From Streptomyces roseofulvus (GTDB lineage Bacteria > Actinomycetota > Actinomycetes > Streptomycetales > Streptomycetaceae): a stretch of 64,000 nt of DNA. The stretch is from NCBI RefSeq assembly GCF_039534915.1, contig NZ_BAAAWE010000001.1:1-64000 (forward strand), read 5' to 3'. Position numbers and translations under genes: made by a program. The notes under the pieces are model-generated. The model worked only from the letters and a program-made list of their open reading frames with translations, had not been told where the DNA came from and searched no databases. Positions 1-8,972 of this stretch are shown here, in pieces; position 1 is the stretch's first letter; each line of letters begins with the position of its first letter.

Positions 1-1
1 G

Positions 2-830
2 GCCAGTTCTCCAACCGCCAGGCCGTTCGCGCTCACCGCCTACACGCGCTGGTCGGCCTCTCCGGGGTCCGGCTCCAACGTCTCCCGCCGGGGCCGTGGA
101 GGCGTACCTCCCCATCCCGAGACGTTCCTCCCCCGGGAGCTCCGGACCGACTTCGAGTCCCTGGAGGAGGCCCTGGCGTACGACCACGGCTTCACCCGGG
201 TGTCCCCGCCCACGGGGTCCACGCTGGTCTCCACATGCAGCGGACGGTTCGCGTGTGACGGGCGAGCACCCGACCAAGCTGGACGCGGACGGGCTCCCGG
301 CGAAGACCTTCGAAACGGTGTCGGTTCCCGTCCCCCGCGTGCACGCCACCTACGCCGAGGGGGAGGAATCCCTCCTCGGCGCCCTGAACAAGTCCGCGTC
401 GGCGTCCAGCAACGGCGCCGGCCTCCAGCCGCTGTACCTGGACGCGTTCGTGGGGGACGAACTCCGGGCGGACGTGTCCGACAAGACGGCCCGCCCCCCG
501 GTGCCGCAGGGGAGCTACGGGCTCGGGCTGGACGCGTACTTCCAGGCGGAGATCATCGGCCAGGCCCTGGCGCGCACCACCGGCCTCGCCCAGCGATTCG
601 GGTACACGCCGATCCTCCAGACCAAGCGCCCCCAGTGGTTCCTCGACACCGTGGCGCCCTGGCCACGGGTCAGGGGCGTCTCCCGGGAGGAGATGGTGAA
701 GGCGGAGGCGTACGTCCGGGAGAACCCCATGCCGCAGCCTCCCGAGCCCGCCCGGAGGGTGTCCGCGTTCCTCCTGGGCCTCGCTCGCGACGCGAGCGAC
801 TGGACCGGGGAGGGGAGCCGGTCCGCATGA
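2..830 (+). pseudogene. Frameshifted hypothetical protein, 5' end outside window
   Basis: Coding character runs in one frame from the window edge to about position 258, including TDFESLEEALAYDHGF, and then continues in the next frame (GEHPTKLDADGLPAKTFETV) to the stop at 830. Removing one G from the GGG at 260-262 would join the two halves into one protein of about 275 residues. I do not recognise the family: there is no signal peptide, no transmembrane segment and no catalytic motif I can name. It lies directly upstream of a second decayed reading frame in the same orientation, so the two may have formed one operon. The break could be true decay or a sequencing indel in a G run. Confidence 0.45.
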
Positions 831-845
831 CGATGTGCGCGGCGC

Positions 846-1404
846 ATGGAGTCGGAGATCGGCCTGGTCACGTTCGGACTCGCCGGAGGTCTCAACCAGG
901 ACGACCCGCTGATCTCCCACATCGCCCTGAACCTGTACCGCCGGGCGGCCCAGTCGGCGCTCCTGCGGTGCTCCCTGGTCATCGAGGAGGGGGACTGGGA
1001 GTTGCCCTAGCCCTCTCGGCGGTCTCCGAGGAGACGAAGCGGGTGGCGGTCGCGTGGGTCAGTGGCAGGAGCGGCAGGAGCAGAGCGAGGACAACATCCG
1101 GATGGCGTCCCGGGCGGCGGCGGCGGAGAACGCTCGGGCGCTCTCCAACAACGCGGTGCCGCCGCTGGTCCGGCAGGTGGCGCGCCCGGATGCGGGAGAA
1201 GATCCTCCGCAATGGCGCCCGGTGAACACGAAGGACCTGAAGAGCGTGATCAACGGGGCGTCGGACCTGAAGCTGTGGAACGGCTCCGGGGGCGCCGGCG
1301 GGAAGTCGGGTCTGTTCGAGAGCGCGTTGCGGGTACGCGACCGCCTCCGGTCTGTTCGAAGCGGCCGAGGAGGGCCCCCGTGGCGGTTGCCCGGTACCAG
1401 TTGA
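846..1404 (+). pseudogene. Decayed hypothetical gene with two or more frame breaks
   Basis: An ATG at 846 opens a convincing 54-residue frame (GLAGGLNQDDPLISHIALNL) that stops at 1010. Similar coding character resumes in a second frame (SAVSEETKRVAVAW, about 1014-1050) and then in a third (QWQERQEQSEDNIRMASRAAAA) up to 1404. Read together the pieces suggest one helical, glutamine- and alanine-rich protein of about 180 residues with indels near 1008 and 1050. The family is not recognised. A strong hairpin follows at 1438-1472, consistent with the end of a transcription unit. Confidence 0.35.
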
Positions 1405-1437
1405 GGCGGACACCGCCGAGTAGCGGCGTGACCCTGG

Positions 1438-1472
1438 GAAGCCCCCGGTACGAGATTCGTACCGGGGGCTTC
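1438..1472 (+). terminator. Perfect 14-bp stem-loop terminator
   Basis: GAAGCCCCCGGTAC at 1438-1451 pairs perfectly with GTACCGGGGGCTTC at 1459-1472 across a 7-base loop, and is followed by TTCG. It sits just after the decayed genes at 2-1404 and is the expected rho-independent-type terminator for them. There is no long U tract, as is usual in Streptomyces. Confidence 0.8.
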
Positions 1473-1584
1473 TTCGTGTCCGCCCACGCGTCCGGCGGCG
1501 CGCCCCAAGGGGGCCTCCGGCCACGGGAGCGCGCTGCACGTGAGTAACCGCACCACTCGATTTCTATACGGAGCGTCACCACGG

Positions 1585-1705
1585 CTAAGGGGGAGACGAA
1601 GGGGGGGAGAAGGGGGGGAGGGGGGGAGACCCCATGCGCGCTGAAGGGGGGAGGGTCGCTCCCACCTCCCCCCCTTCCGACCTGCGGTTTGCTCCTTAGG
1701 GGGCG
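1585..1705. repeat. G-tract low-complexity stretch
   Basis: Several runs of five to seven G (GGGGGAGACGAAGGGGGGGA and following) are packed between about 1588 and 1630. A GGGGGG run near 1645 and a C run near 1670 follow. No coding frame is convincing here. Four or more G runs in about 45 bases meet the simple rule for a G-quadruplex on the plus strand. The tract lies between the terminator at 1438 and the 3' end of the convergent gene at 1710. Confidence 0.5.
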
Positions 1706-1709
1706 TTAC

Positions 1710-2123
1710 CTACCACACGATTTTGAAATTAGTTTGTCCTAATTTACCCACTCTAGAGGGGGTATAGGGGGGCTGGCTCAGTTCTTCCGCACCGTAGGCG
1801 GTGCGGATCCCGGAGGGGGTCATGCCGCTGGCTTCGGCGAGTGATTCCAGGCGGTAGGGGCGGGGGCCGTGGAACTCTCTTCCGTAGGCGAGGAGTCGGC
1901 GGATCTCCGCGTCGGCCGCGGTCTTGCGGGCGCGTGCTTCCTCGAGGGCCAGGAGGAGCGGATCAGTGTCGAGGCCGTCGCTGGCGGCTTCGAGGTGGTG
2001 TGCGTCGTCGATCCTGTGACGCTCGACGGCGGCACAGGCGTCGGAGTAGAGGTCAGCTGGAGCGACAGCGTCCGGGGTGGGCATGGGGTTGCGAATAGCG
2101 GCGAGATCAGCAACGAGATCCAT
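1710..2123 (-). CDS. Small helix-turn-helix (sigma-like) DNA-binding protein
   Basis: The ATG at 2123 gives 137 residues starting MDLVADLAAIRNPMPTPDAV. The N-terminal two thirds is acidic and helical (ALEEARARKTAADAEIRRLL). The C-terminal part, around residues 95-120 (RLESLAEASGMTPSGIRTAY), has the spacing of a sigma-70 region-4-like helix-turn-helix. The internal start was chosen because the longer upstream frame lacks coding character and runs through the neighbouring gene. An inverted repeat lies immediately upstream of the ATG, suggesting autoregulation. Small proteins of this type accompany mobile elements in Streptomyces; a specific target cannot be inferred. Confidence 0.65.
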   Translation of the reverse strand: MDLVADLAAIRNPMPTPDAVAPADLYSDACAAVERHRIDDAHHLEAASDGLDTDPLLLALEEARARKTAADAEIRRLLAYGREFHGPRPYRLESLAEASGMTPSGIRTAYGAEELSQPPYTPSRVGKLGQTNFKIVW

Positions 2124-2124
2124 G

Positions 2125-2160
2125 TTTGCGATGGTCGCATTATTTTGCGTGGATCGCAAA
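2125..2160 (-). promoter_or_regulatory. Inverted repeat operator candidate
   Basis: TTTGCGAT at 2125-2132 is matched by ATCGCAAA at 2153-2160, and TTTTGCGTGGATCGCAAA gives a second overlapping half-site. The repeat abuts the start codon of the minus-strand helix-turn-helix gene at 2123. It is the obvious place for that protein, or another repressor, to bind. Function is inferred from position and symmetry only. Confidence 0.4.
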
Positions 2161-2172
2161 TCTTGGTTGGGG

Positions 2173-2526
2173 CTACAGCTCCGGCCACACATGGGGCTCC
2201 GTGTAGGCGTGCCATCCCAGGAAGAACCAATCCGCGAGGTCCGACAGCCGCTCGATGCAGGCGTCGTAGTACTCCCGCGGCTCCGGCCGTGGAAAGTTGG
2301 GGTGGCTCGTCCAGGCCGGCACCTCAGTGGCCAAGTGGTAGTAGCCCTCTGCAAGCCCTCTGGGGAGCGCATCAGCGTCTTGCAGACGCTCGCAGACCGC
2401 ACGTGCGGCACGCTCCAGACGCGAAAAGGCGTCTCGGTCCCAGACAAGATCGCACCGCAGCCGCAGAAGGAAACTCTCCGGCTCGCTGCGGACCTCATGC
2501 TCCGGAATCTTCAGCGCTTCGTCCAT
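2173..2526 (-). CDS. Hypothetical protein, 117 residues
   Basis: An ATG-started frame of 117 residues begins MDEALKIPEHEVRSEPESFL and ends in a tryptophan- and aromatic-rich tail (DWFFLGWHAYTEPHVWPEL). It is soluble and acidic, with no signal peptide or transmembrane segment. It lies just upstream of the helix-turn-helix gene on the same strand, 50 bp apart, so the two could be co-transcribed, although the intervening inverted repeat suggests an independent promoter. No family is recognised. Confidence 0.7.
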   Translation of the reverse strand: MDEALKIPEHEVRSEPESFLLRLRCDLVWDRDAFSRLERAARAVCERLQDADALPRGLAEGYYHLATEVPAWTSHPNFPRPEPREYYDACIERLSDLADWFFLGWHAYTEPHVWPEL

Positions 2527-2586
2527 GACCCAGCATGCTCCCAGGCGCCACCGACAGTCACCGATGCCGGTCGAGGCGCCCTCAAG

Positions 2587-2811
2587 TCACCTGCGGGGTG
2601 TGTACCAGGGCACGAGGCGCAGGAGGAGGTCGAGGGTTCCGGTTGCGGCTTGACGGGTGGCGGTGGTGGGGGCGAAGGCTGCCGCGAGGGCGAGCAGGAG
2701 GCGTGTGAGGTGGGCGGAGTGGAGGGCGGTGGTGATGAGGAGGCTGAAGGCGATGGTCGTGAGGACGGCTGCGGCTCGGGTACGGACGCGTGTGCGGTGG
2801 TGGGGGTTCAT
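2587..2811 (-). CDS. Small putative membrane protein
   Basis: This 74-residue frame begins MNPHHRTRVRTRAAAVLTTI. A basic N-terminus is followed by a hydrophobic stretch at about residues 14-30 and a second alanine- and leucine-rich stretch at about 35-48, so one or two membrane helices are possible. Codon use is strongly GC-biased, but the opposite strand is also open, so the call rests on the hydrophobic pattern. No family is recognised. Confidence 0.4.
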   Translation of the reverse strand: MNPHHRTRVRTRAAAVLTTIAFSLLITTALHSAHLTRLLLALAAAFAPTTATRQAATGTLDLLLRLVPWYTPRR

Positions 2812-2921
2812 GGCTGGCTCCTGGTCGTCGTCGATGCCCCGCGGTAGCGGGTGCTGACCACCAGTGAGCCAGAGGCAGATTTCCGTCCGGGCAGGTACTT
2901 CTCGGGGTTGTAATTGTCGCT

Positions 2922-4066
2922 ATGGCACGAGGAGCGCCGAGTCCGGCTGATCAGCAGGTGGTTCGTGAACTCGCAGCCCGAGGCGTGGTGGTGACGCCTA
3001 GCCAGCTGGAGAGCTGGCGGCGCGTGGGGTTGCTGCCGCGTCATCGGCAGCGGGGCCTCGGCCGGGGCCAAGGGTCGGTGGTGGAGGCGGTCGATCCGGC
3101 CGTGGTCGAGACCGCGGCAGCGTTGGCGCGGCATCTGCGGCAGGGACGGAACCGACGGCTGGCCGTGCTGGACTGGTTCGCCGAGGCCGGCATGCCCGTG
3201 TTCCCGGGCGCGGCGGTGGTGCCCGAGCCGCCGGCAGGGGCGGTGCGTGAGGCGCTGGTGTGGGTGTTGGAGGGGTCGGTGTCGCAACGGCTGCTCGAGG
3301 CCGCGCGGGGCGCGGCGGGGGCGGGTGAGGAGGGGCAGGATGCGCTGTATGCGGTGGCGGGCCGGATGCTCGCGGCGCGGCCCTATCATCGGCCGGTGCA
3401 TCCTGCGGTGATGCGGGCGGCGTTGTTGGTGGGTGAGGATCCGCCGGATGAGCCTGGCTCCGGTGGTGTGGCGCATCTGTTCGCGGCGCTCGGGCTGGGG
3501 CCGCAGGAGGTCGGGGCAGAGGCGCTGGCCGAGGGGTTTGCCGCGGTCGGCATGTTCGATCTCACGGCCGGCGAGTGGGCGCAGATGCTGGGCGCGGCCA
3601 AGCACGGTAAAGCGCCGCCGGTGCCGTGGGAGCTGCTCGGAGAGGTTGACTCGGTGGAGCAGGTGCGCGGGGCTAGTGACGAGGAGCTGGTGAGGGCGCG
3701 GACGGTGCTGATCGGGCTGCGGCCGTTCTACGCGATGTATATGCTGCACGGCCTGTTCATGCCCGACACCCCCGGGCTGGCCGCACTGCGGGCACTCATC
3801 GACGAGCGCGGCATGGGCCGGTCCTCGACCAGGTCGTCTCGATCAGCCCGACGCCCCGCCAGTTCGCCGAAGGCCTGACGGCCTGCCACGGCGACATGCT
3901 GGACGAGTTGTACGAGACGCTGATGGAACAGCTCATGGCAGACCCGGACCTCTTTCGCCTTCCCGGTGACGAAGGCGGCGCCGCCGGGTTCGTGAACACC
4001 TGGACGAGCACCCTGCACGAGCAGGCCGGGCTGGCTGATGGCGCGGAGTGCGTGGGGCACCGTCTG
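2922..4066 (+). pseudogene. MerR-like DNA-binding protein, frameshifted
   Basis: The ATG at 2922 starts a convincing 300-residue frame. Its N-terminus (ARGVVVTPSQLESWRRVGLL) has the form of a MerR-type winged helix, and the rest is helical and alanine-rich. At about 3820 the frame breaks: the sequence after GRGMGR continues in the next frame as VLDQVVSISPTPRQFAEGL and then MLDELYETLMEQLMADPDLF. One missing G in CCGGTCC would explain this. A second shift near 4020 would give a tail ending GWLMARSAWGTV at a TGA near 4066. If intact, the protein would be about 380 residues. It converges on the HEPN gene at 4112. Decay and assembly error cannot be told apart here. Confidence 0.55.
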
Positions 4067-4111
4067 ACACCGCTACGGCTTCGGATAGGGCTCGACAGGC
4101 GGTGGCAGTGG

Positions 4112-5482
4112 TCAGCCCTGGACGATCGGCGCCGCCAGACTCGTACCGCGGGCGATGGCGTTGAACAGGTCTGGGAACGGGCGGAGCTCCTCCAGGTGAG
4201 CCTTCCAGATCTCGTCTCTCGATTGGCCGAGGTGGGCGGTGGTGAAGTACAGCGCAACGAGGTAGCCGGGCATGGCGCGGCCCCAGGTCTGGCCATTCTC
4301 GTTGTCCCACCATGCCCTGAGGACGGCCTTCGTGTCCTCCAGGCTCATCAGGCCGGCGCTGGGCAGGATGGCGGTGCGGGCGACCAATTCACCCTCGTCG
4401 AAGCTGCGCACACCCATGAGCAGGCCGGGAAGGCAGGGAAGAAAGTATGCGTCGGGTTGAACGCCGATCACCCGGGACTGCTCGGCTACCGGGAGCACCG
4501 TGAATGTGCTCGTCAGGGCAGGCAGGCTCGTGCGGACCTCAGGGTAGGCCACCAGAGCGAGGGCCCTGGTCTCGTCGGGTCGGAGGTAGCCAGTCGCTGC
4601 GATCTGGGTGGCGATGCTGGTGATCTTGGTGCTGTAAAGCGTGCGCATGGGGTCGGGCAGCGCTTTCCAGAACGCCGGGAGGTCGCCGAGACGGCCGAGA
4701 GCCGCGAGTTGGACTGCTGGCTCAGCCGTTTCAAGTCTGGACATGTGCCGGGCCAGATACTCCTCTGCCAGGGGCTGGTCGCGGTCGGCGAACAGGCGCA
4801 GGCACTGTGCCATCCGATCGGCGAACATCGGTGCGGCCAGAGGCATCCTGTCGTCCTCGATCTGCAGCAGGGCGAACTTGGCAGCGAAGTCGACCAGCTT
4901 CGCGCGGGAGGTGGGGCGGACGCGGTCGAAGAAGGTGTGGCCGAGGTAGCCGGCCTCGAACGTGAACGCGGGATCTGCAACGTGGGCGATGAAGCTGTCT
5001 CGCACCTTGCGGCCCTGGCTCGGCTGGTGCACCAGAACTGCGTCGAGGGCCGCTGCGAGATGGGCGCGGGCGTACTCGGACGTCGGGACGTACAGCTCTC
5101 CCATGGGGCGAAGGGAGGGGTGGGCGCACAGGTGCCGGTCCTCGCGCAGTCGCTCGAGCTGTGTCTTGTGTGTGTTGTCGATCAGTTCCAGCTTCTCCGC
5201 TACGTCGAGGATGGTGTTCTCGACGTTGAGCATGAGGGGCACCGCGTCGGCCGCGCCGGGCTGCTGGGCGCGCTCGACGTCCTCGGCCAGGGGGCGGGCG
5301 TCGGGCTCGCCTTCTTCCTTGAGGACCTCGATCTTATGGATCAGGTCCGCGCACACTGCGGTCCAGGTCAGGACGATGGCGGCTCGGGCGGCGCCGGTGG
5401 CGTAGCAGCGGTGTGCTTCCTTCACCAGCGGCCGCACGTCCGGGTTGACCACCCGGTTCACCAGGTCGTCCAAGTCGAGCAT
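4112..5482 (-). CDS. HEPN-domain protein, possible RNase
   Basis: A 456-residue protein starts MLDLDDLVNRVVNPDVRPLV. Residues 25-50 (ARAAIVLTWTAVCADLIHKI) form the hydrophobic helix typical of HEPN domains. Residues 116-121 (RHLCAH) fit the Rx4-6H catalytic motif of HEPN ribonucleases, followed by PSL. The remaining 330 residues are helical with no motif I can name. HEPN proteins act in toxin-antitoxin, abortive-infection and CRISPR-linked systems, cleaving RNA when triggered. This gene is the nearest neighbour of the SMC operon but faces away from it. No antitoxin-like partner is evident. The HEPN assignment is by motif only. Confidence 0.65.
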   Translation of the reverse strand: MLDLDDLVNRVVNPDVRPLVKEAHRCYATGAARAAIVLTWTAVCADLIHKIEVLKEEGEPDARPLAEDVERAQQPGAADAVPLMLNVENTILDVAEKLELIDNTHKTQLERLREDRHLCAHPSLRPMGELYVPTSEYARAHLAAALDAVLVHQPSQGRKVRDSFIAHVADPAFTFEAGYLGHTFFDRVRPTSRAKLVDFAAKFALLQIEDDRMPLAAPMFADRMAQCLRLFADRDQPLAEEYLARHMSRLETAEPAVQLAALGRLGDLPAFWKALPDPMRTLYSTKITSIATQIAATGYLRPDETRALALVAYPEVRTSLPALTSTFTVLPVAEQSRVIGVQPDAYFLPCLPGLLMGVRSFDEGELVARTAILPSAGLMSLEDTKAVLRAWWDNENGQTWGRAMPGYLVALYFTTAHLGQSRDEIWKAHLEELRPFPDLFNAIARGTSLAAPIVQG

Positions 5483-6301
5483 TTACTCCCCGTCCCCTTC
5501 GTGCTGTGCGGGTGACAGTCGTTGCCTGAGCCCGTCGGGAAGAGCTTAGAGGCAGGCTGCGCGGCCAAAGCCGGATATCTGTTCTCTATGCGCAAGGCTG
5601 GCACCGTCACGAGCGGCCCGGGTGGAAGATGGGGAGGCGGGTGGTGACAAGCGCCTCTGTACCCGCCGGTCACATGCGAGGCTCGCGGGTCGGCGTGCGC
5701 TCCGCGCGTGAGTTCGGCCAAGGACCGGAGCAGCGTTCAGAGGCTGTGGAGCGCCATCCGCATGACGAAGCGCGGAGCCGGAGCGTCCCGGCTCGGGGGT
5801 TACAGGCGCCAAGTGCAGATGCGCTCGGCGGCGGCCTGGTAGACGGTGTCCTTGCTTTCCTGGATGTCGAGGACGAGGTTGACCATGGCCCCGTGTGGGG
5901 GGCGCTGTCCTCGCCAGCGTGTGAGCGGCGGCATGCGCCGCGCAGTCCCCGAGTGGGGCCCGCGTCGTGCGAGGGGTGCCTGCTCCCTCCGCGGGGCGCA
6001 GGAGGGGGCTGGGGAGCAGGTGCTGAGCTGGTTCGCGCCGGCTTCGGGCAGGGAGGTGCGGTTCGGGCTGCAGCTGGCGCGGGCCCGATGATGCACACGA
6101 ATCTGCCGCGGCAGCGGAGGGCGACGGGGCCGGGGACGCTGCGGGCGAAGGCGCTGTCCCTGGCGGCGTGCCGTGATGTGCGGCGCTCAGCCGTGTTGGC
6201 TGGGCCTCATTTTCTGAGTTGTGGGGGCCTGGTTGATCTATGTGTGTCTTGCTAGGGGGGTGGATATGTCTTTGGTCTGATTCGCAGGGTAGGTCTGAGG
6301 G
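5483..6301. other. Mostly non-coding stretch with one possible gene remnant
   Basis: I see no full gene here. The only stretch with protein character is on the minus strand at 5800-5886 (MVNLVLDIQESKDTVYQAAA, ending ERICTWRL before a stop). It looks like the C-terminus of a lost gene. The last 60 bases hold the upstream region of the SMC operon, where AT content rises (TTGATCTATGTGTGTCTTGC), so its promoter is likely here. Confidence 0.35.
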
Positions 6302-7702
6302 GTGGGTGTGGGCGTCAGAGGGACGGGGTCGCTTGAGCTGTTGTTCAGCGAGGCGCAGGGACGTATCCGAGTGTCGGTGGCTGGGACGCCGGAAGGGACG
6401 GACGCATTGTCCGTGCCGGTGCGGCGTGAGGGGGTGAATCGCGCTCCTCGCAACCGGCAGGGCTTGCTGCGTATTCGGGAGGTTGATCTGGTTACTGCCT
6501 ACACGCAGTCGGCTTACGATCCGCCAAGTTCCTTGGATGGCAGGCATTTGATCTGGGTCCTGTCGGCCGGGCGGAGGTCGTGGGCTGCGGTGGCGTCTCG
6601 GTTCAAGGACGAGGCGTGGGCTGTTGCTGTGGCGTTGGTTCGGTGCGGCGGTGTCGTGCTCCGGTGTGCGGTCGATGAGGACTTGGAGCTTTCGGAACCG
6701 CTGAGTTGGCGCCTGTCTCATTCGTGGGCGCTGCAGACGGATGAGTTGTTGCAGGAGTTGCGGGGGTGGCGGGACCCGGATGAGATGCGCAAGGAGCTGC
6801 TCGCGTTGATGGCCCCTGTTCCTGAATTGGAGTGGGAGCGGGCACTGTTGGAGGGGTGTCCGGTGGGCTCGGCGCTTCGGGTTCCGTTGGGGAGTGCCGT
6901 GGGAACGGAGGCTTGGACGGCTTATGAGGCTGCCGTGCGGGCGGCTTCGGTGTGGTGGCCGGCGGATTTGGCTGGGGAGCGGTTGTCTGCCAAGGAGTTG
7001 GCTGGCCTTGCTCTGGGCGGTTCGAAGAAGTGGACTCCTGCTCGGCAGGCTGCCTTTGAGAACTTGGTCGGGGTGAGTTTTGACCTCGCGGTCGATGAGG
7101 CTGATATCGACGTTCGTGTGAGAGGTCCTCTGCGGTGGCGGGTGGGGTCAGTGGCTGCCGATGCTTCGGTGGCCAACCCGTGGATCGCGGTGCCTGCTGG
7201 GGCGTTGCGGCTGGTGGGTGAGGTTGAGCACGGAGGTCGGGGGGTGTTCCTGGTGGAGAACTCGGACACCTTTGAGCGTGTATGTGCGATTCCCGAGGTG
7301 ACGTCGCAGTGGCTGTGCGTCTGGGGCAAGGGGTACGTGACGAACCAGCTGGTCGCGCTGCTGGAGTGGATGCAGCCTCAGCGGCTCGCGATCTGGGGGG
7401 ATTTGGATGCTGATGGGATCGCGATCATTGACGATATCTCTCGACGGCTCGGCCGGAAGGTGCACGCGGTTGGGATGGAGGTTGAGTTGTGGCGTGCTGG
7501 GCCGTACAGGGAGCAGGAGCCTGAGCAGTATGTGAAGGCTCAGTCGTTGGCGGCTCGGATGGCTGATGAGGGGCCTGTGGAGCTGCGGGCGTTGGCGTCG
7601 GAGATCGCGGTGACGGGCGAGTCGTTGGAGCAGGAGCCTTTGCACAGGAAGGTGCTGCCGCGTTTGGTGGAGCTGTTGGGTGCGGTGCCGGCCGGTGGGT
7701 GA
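6302..7702 (+). CDS. jetD: JetD-like TOPRIM nuclease of a Wadjet-type system
   Basis: A GTG-started 466-residue protein. Residues 315-325 (VFLVENSDTFE) and 365-375 (WGDLDADGIAI) give the conserved glutamate and the DxD of a TOPRIM fold. They sit in the arrangement known from the DUF2220 C-terminal domain of JetD, with a glycine-rich WGKGYV segment between them. In Wadjet systems JetD is the nuclease that cuts small circular plasmids once the SMC complex has extruded them. It is the first gene of a four-gene operon and overlaps the next gene by 23 bp. The first residues (MGVGVRGTG) may lie upstream of the true start. JetD assignment is by motif and gene order; a more distant TOPRIM nuclease is the alternative. 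Confidence 0.75.
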   Translation: MGVGVRGTGSLELLFSEAQGRIRVSVAGTPEGTDALSVPVRREGVNRAPRNRQGLLRIREVDLVTAYTQSAYDPPSSLDGRHLIWVLSAGRRSWAAVASRFKDEAWAVAVALVRCGGVVLRCAVDEDLELSEPLSWRLSHSWALQTDELLQELRGWRDPDEMRKELLALMAPVPELEWERALLEGCPVGSALRVPLGSAVGTEAWTAYEAAVRAASVWWPADLAGERLSAKELAGLALGGSKKWTPARQAAFENLVGVSFDLAVDEADIDVRVRGPLRWRVGSVAADASVANPWIAVPAGALRLVGEVEHGGRGVFLVENSDTFERVCAIPEVTSQWLCVWGKGYVTNQLVALLEWMQPQRLAIWGDLDADGIAIIDDISRRLGRKVHAVGMEVELWRAGPYREQEPEQYVKAQSLAARMADEGPVELRALASEIAVTGESLEQEPLHRKVLPRLVELLGAVPAGG

Positions 7703-8972
7703 TCAGCTCGCGTTCGGGGATGGTGAGCAGGCGGATCTCGCTGCGGCGGTGCAGTTGGCCAACTGGCGGGCGTTTATGGCTCCGGTTGCTGAGGATGCCG
7801 GTGCTGTGGCGCGGCATCCTGAGGTGGCGCGGGTGGCGCTTGCGATCTTGAAGGTGTTTGCCGAGCATTCCGGTCCGCATGGTTTGACGCGGGCCGAGGT
7901 GGTGCAGGCGTTGGCGGGTGATCCTCGTGAGTGGTCTTCGGATCTGATCGAGCATCGGCTGACGGTGTTGACACGCCTTGGGTTTCTCGAGCCTTATCTG
8001 CTGAAGGCTCATCAGGATCGGTACGTGGTGCGTCCGGCAGGGTTGGCTGGAGCTTTGGCTGCCGAGAGGTTGGCGGAGCACGGTGGCGTCGATGAGTTGA
8101 TCTTGCTGTTGGACCGGGCGAGGGCTGTGTTCGACCGCAGCAATCCTGATCCTGAGGCTGCCTTGGACTATCTGGTGTCGTGCCGTAACGCGCTGCGGGT
8201 TTTCGCTTTGGACTTGCAGCGGTTGGTCGCCACGGGGACGCCGACGGAGCTGATGGAAGCACAGCGGCAGCATGATCATCAGGGGTTCACGCGTCAGGTG
8301 GCGGAGCTGAACGAGGTGGTGACGAGTCGGTTCAGTGGCAGTTGGGCACTGGAAGAGGCGGCTTCGGCTCTGATTGAGGCGGAGCAGTTCTACCGGCGGC
8401 AGGTGATGGTCGCGGCCGACAAGGTTCTCGCGCAGGGCGGTGGCAGTTTGAACTTCGATGTTCTGACTGTGAGCGAGTACACCGACGCAGCCTTCAAGGG
8501 GGATGTGGCGCTGTTGTCTCAGGTGGGCACGGCACTTGTCGCGGATGCCCCGTCGGTGTGGATTGACCCGGCGCAGGTCTTGGAGACGGTGTCGGGTTTC
8601 GCTCCGCGCTCAGGTGCCCGGGGGCGGCCGCTCGTGATGGACGATGCCGAGCAGGAGGAGGAGCCCTGGGAGTGGGCTGAGGGAGCTCATTCTCGTCTCC
8701 TGGAGGATCGTCGGCTCCTGGCCGACGAGCTGCTGGCCGGGGACCAGGAGGTTGATCTCACAGCGCTCCTGTACGCGGCGGGCTGGCCGGCGGCGGCGGC
8801 GATCATCACGGATGTTCTGGCGCTGGGTGACGAGCCTGGCGAGCCGTACAGCGTGGTGGTGGAGGATGCGCTGCTGGCTGATCCGGCTGCCTCTGTCACC
8901 TATCTGCATCCTCTGCTGCTGCGCAGGCACGACGTGAGCGACGAGGCCGACGGTGGTGGGGATGACGTTTGA
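7680..8972 (+). CDS. jetA: JetA-like kleisin subunit of a Wadjet-type system
   Basis: A 430-residue protein from a GTG overlapping the end of the nuclease gene. The N-terminal quarter resembles a winged helix (LTRAEVVQALAGDPREWSSD, then a strand pair). The middle is helical, and an acidic linker (DDAEQEEEPWEW, about residues 320-332) precedes a small C-terminal domain. Two winged-helix ends joined by helices fit a kleisin that bridges SMC heads, the role of JetA or MukF. Sequence identity to characterised JetA cannot be judged by eye, so the call leans on position between the TOPRIM and SMC genes. It overlaps the next gene by 20 bp. Confidence 0.6.
   Translation: MRCRPVGDQLAFGDGEQADLAAAVQLANWRAFMAPVAEDAGAVARHPEVARVALAILKVFAEHSGPHGLTRAEVVQALAGDPREWSSDLIEHRLTVLTRLGFLEPYLLKAHQDRYVVRPAGLAGALAAERLAEHGGVDELILLLDRARAVFDRSNPDPEAALDYLVSCRNALRVFALDLQRLVATGTPTELMEAQRQHDHQGFTRQVAELNEVVTSRFSGSWALEEAASALIEAEQFYRRQVMVAADKVLAQGGGSLNFDVLTVSEYTDAAFKGDVALLSQVGTALVADAPSVWIDPAQVLETVSGFAPRSGARGRPLVMDDAEQEEEPWEWAEGAHSRLLEDRRLLADELLAGDQEVDLTALLYAAGWPAAAAIITDVLALGDEPGEPYSVVVEDALLADPAASVTYLHPLLLRRHDVSDEADGGGDDV

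Noticed and set aside
4067..5515. Long plus-strand frame continuing from the MerR-like fragment
   Set aside because: Only its first ~60 codons look coding; the rest mirrors the HEPN gene on the minus strand.
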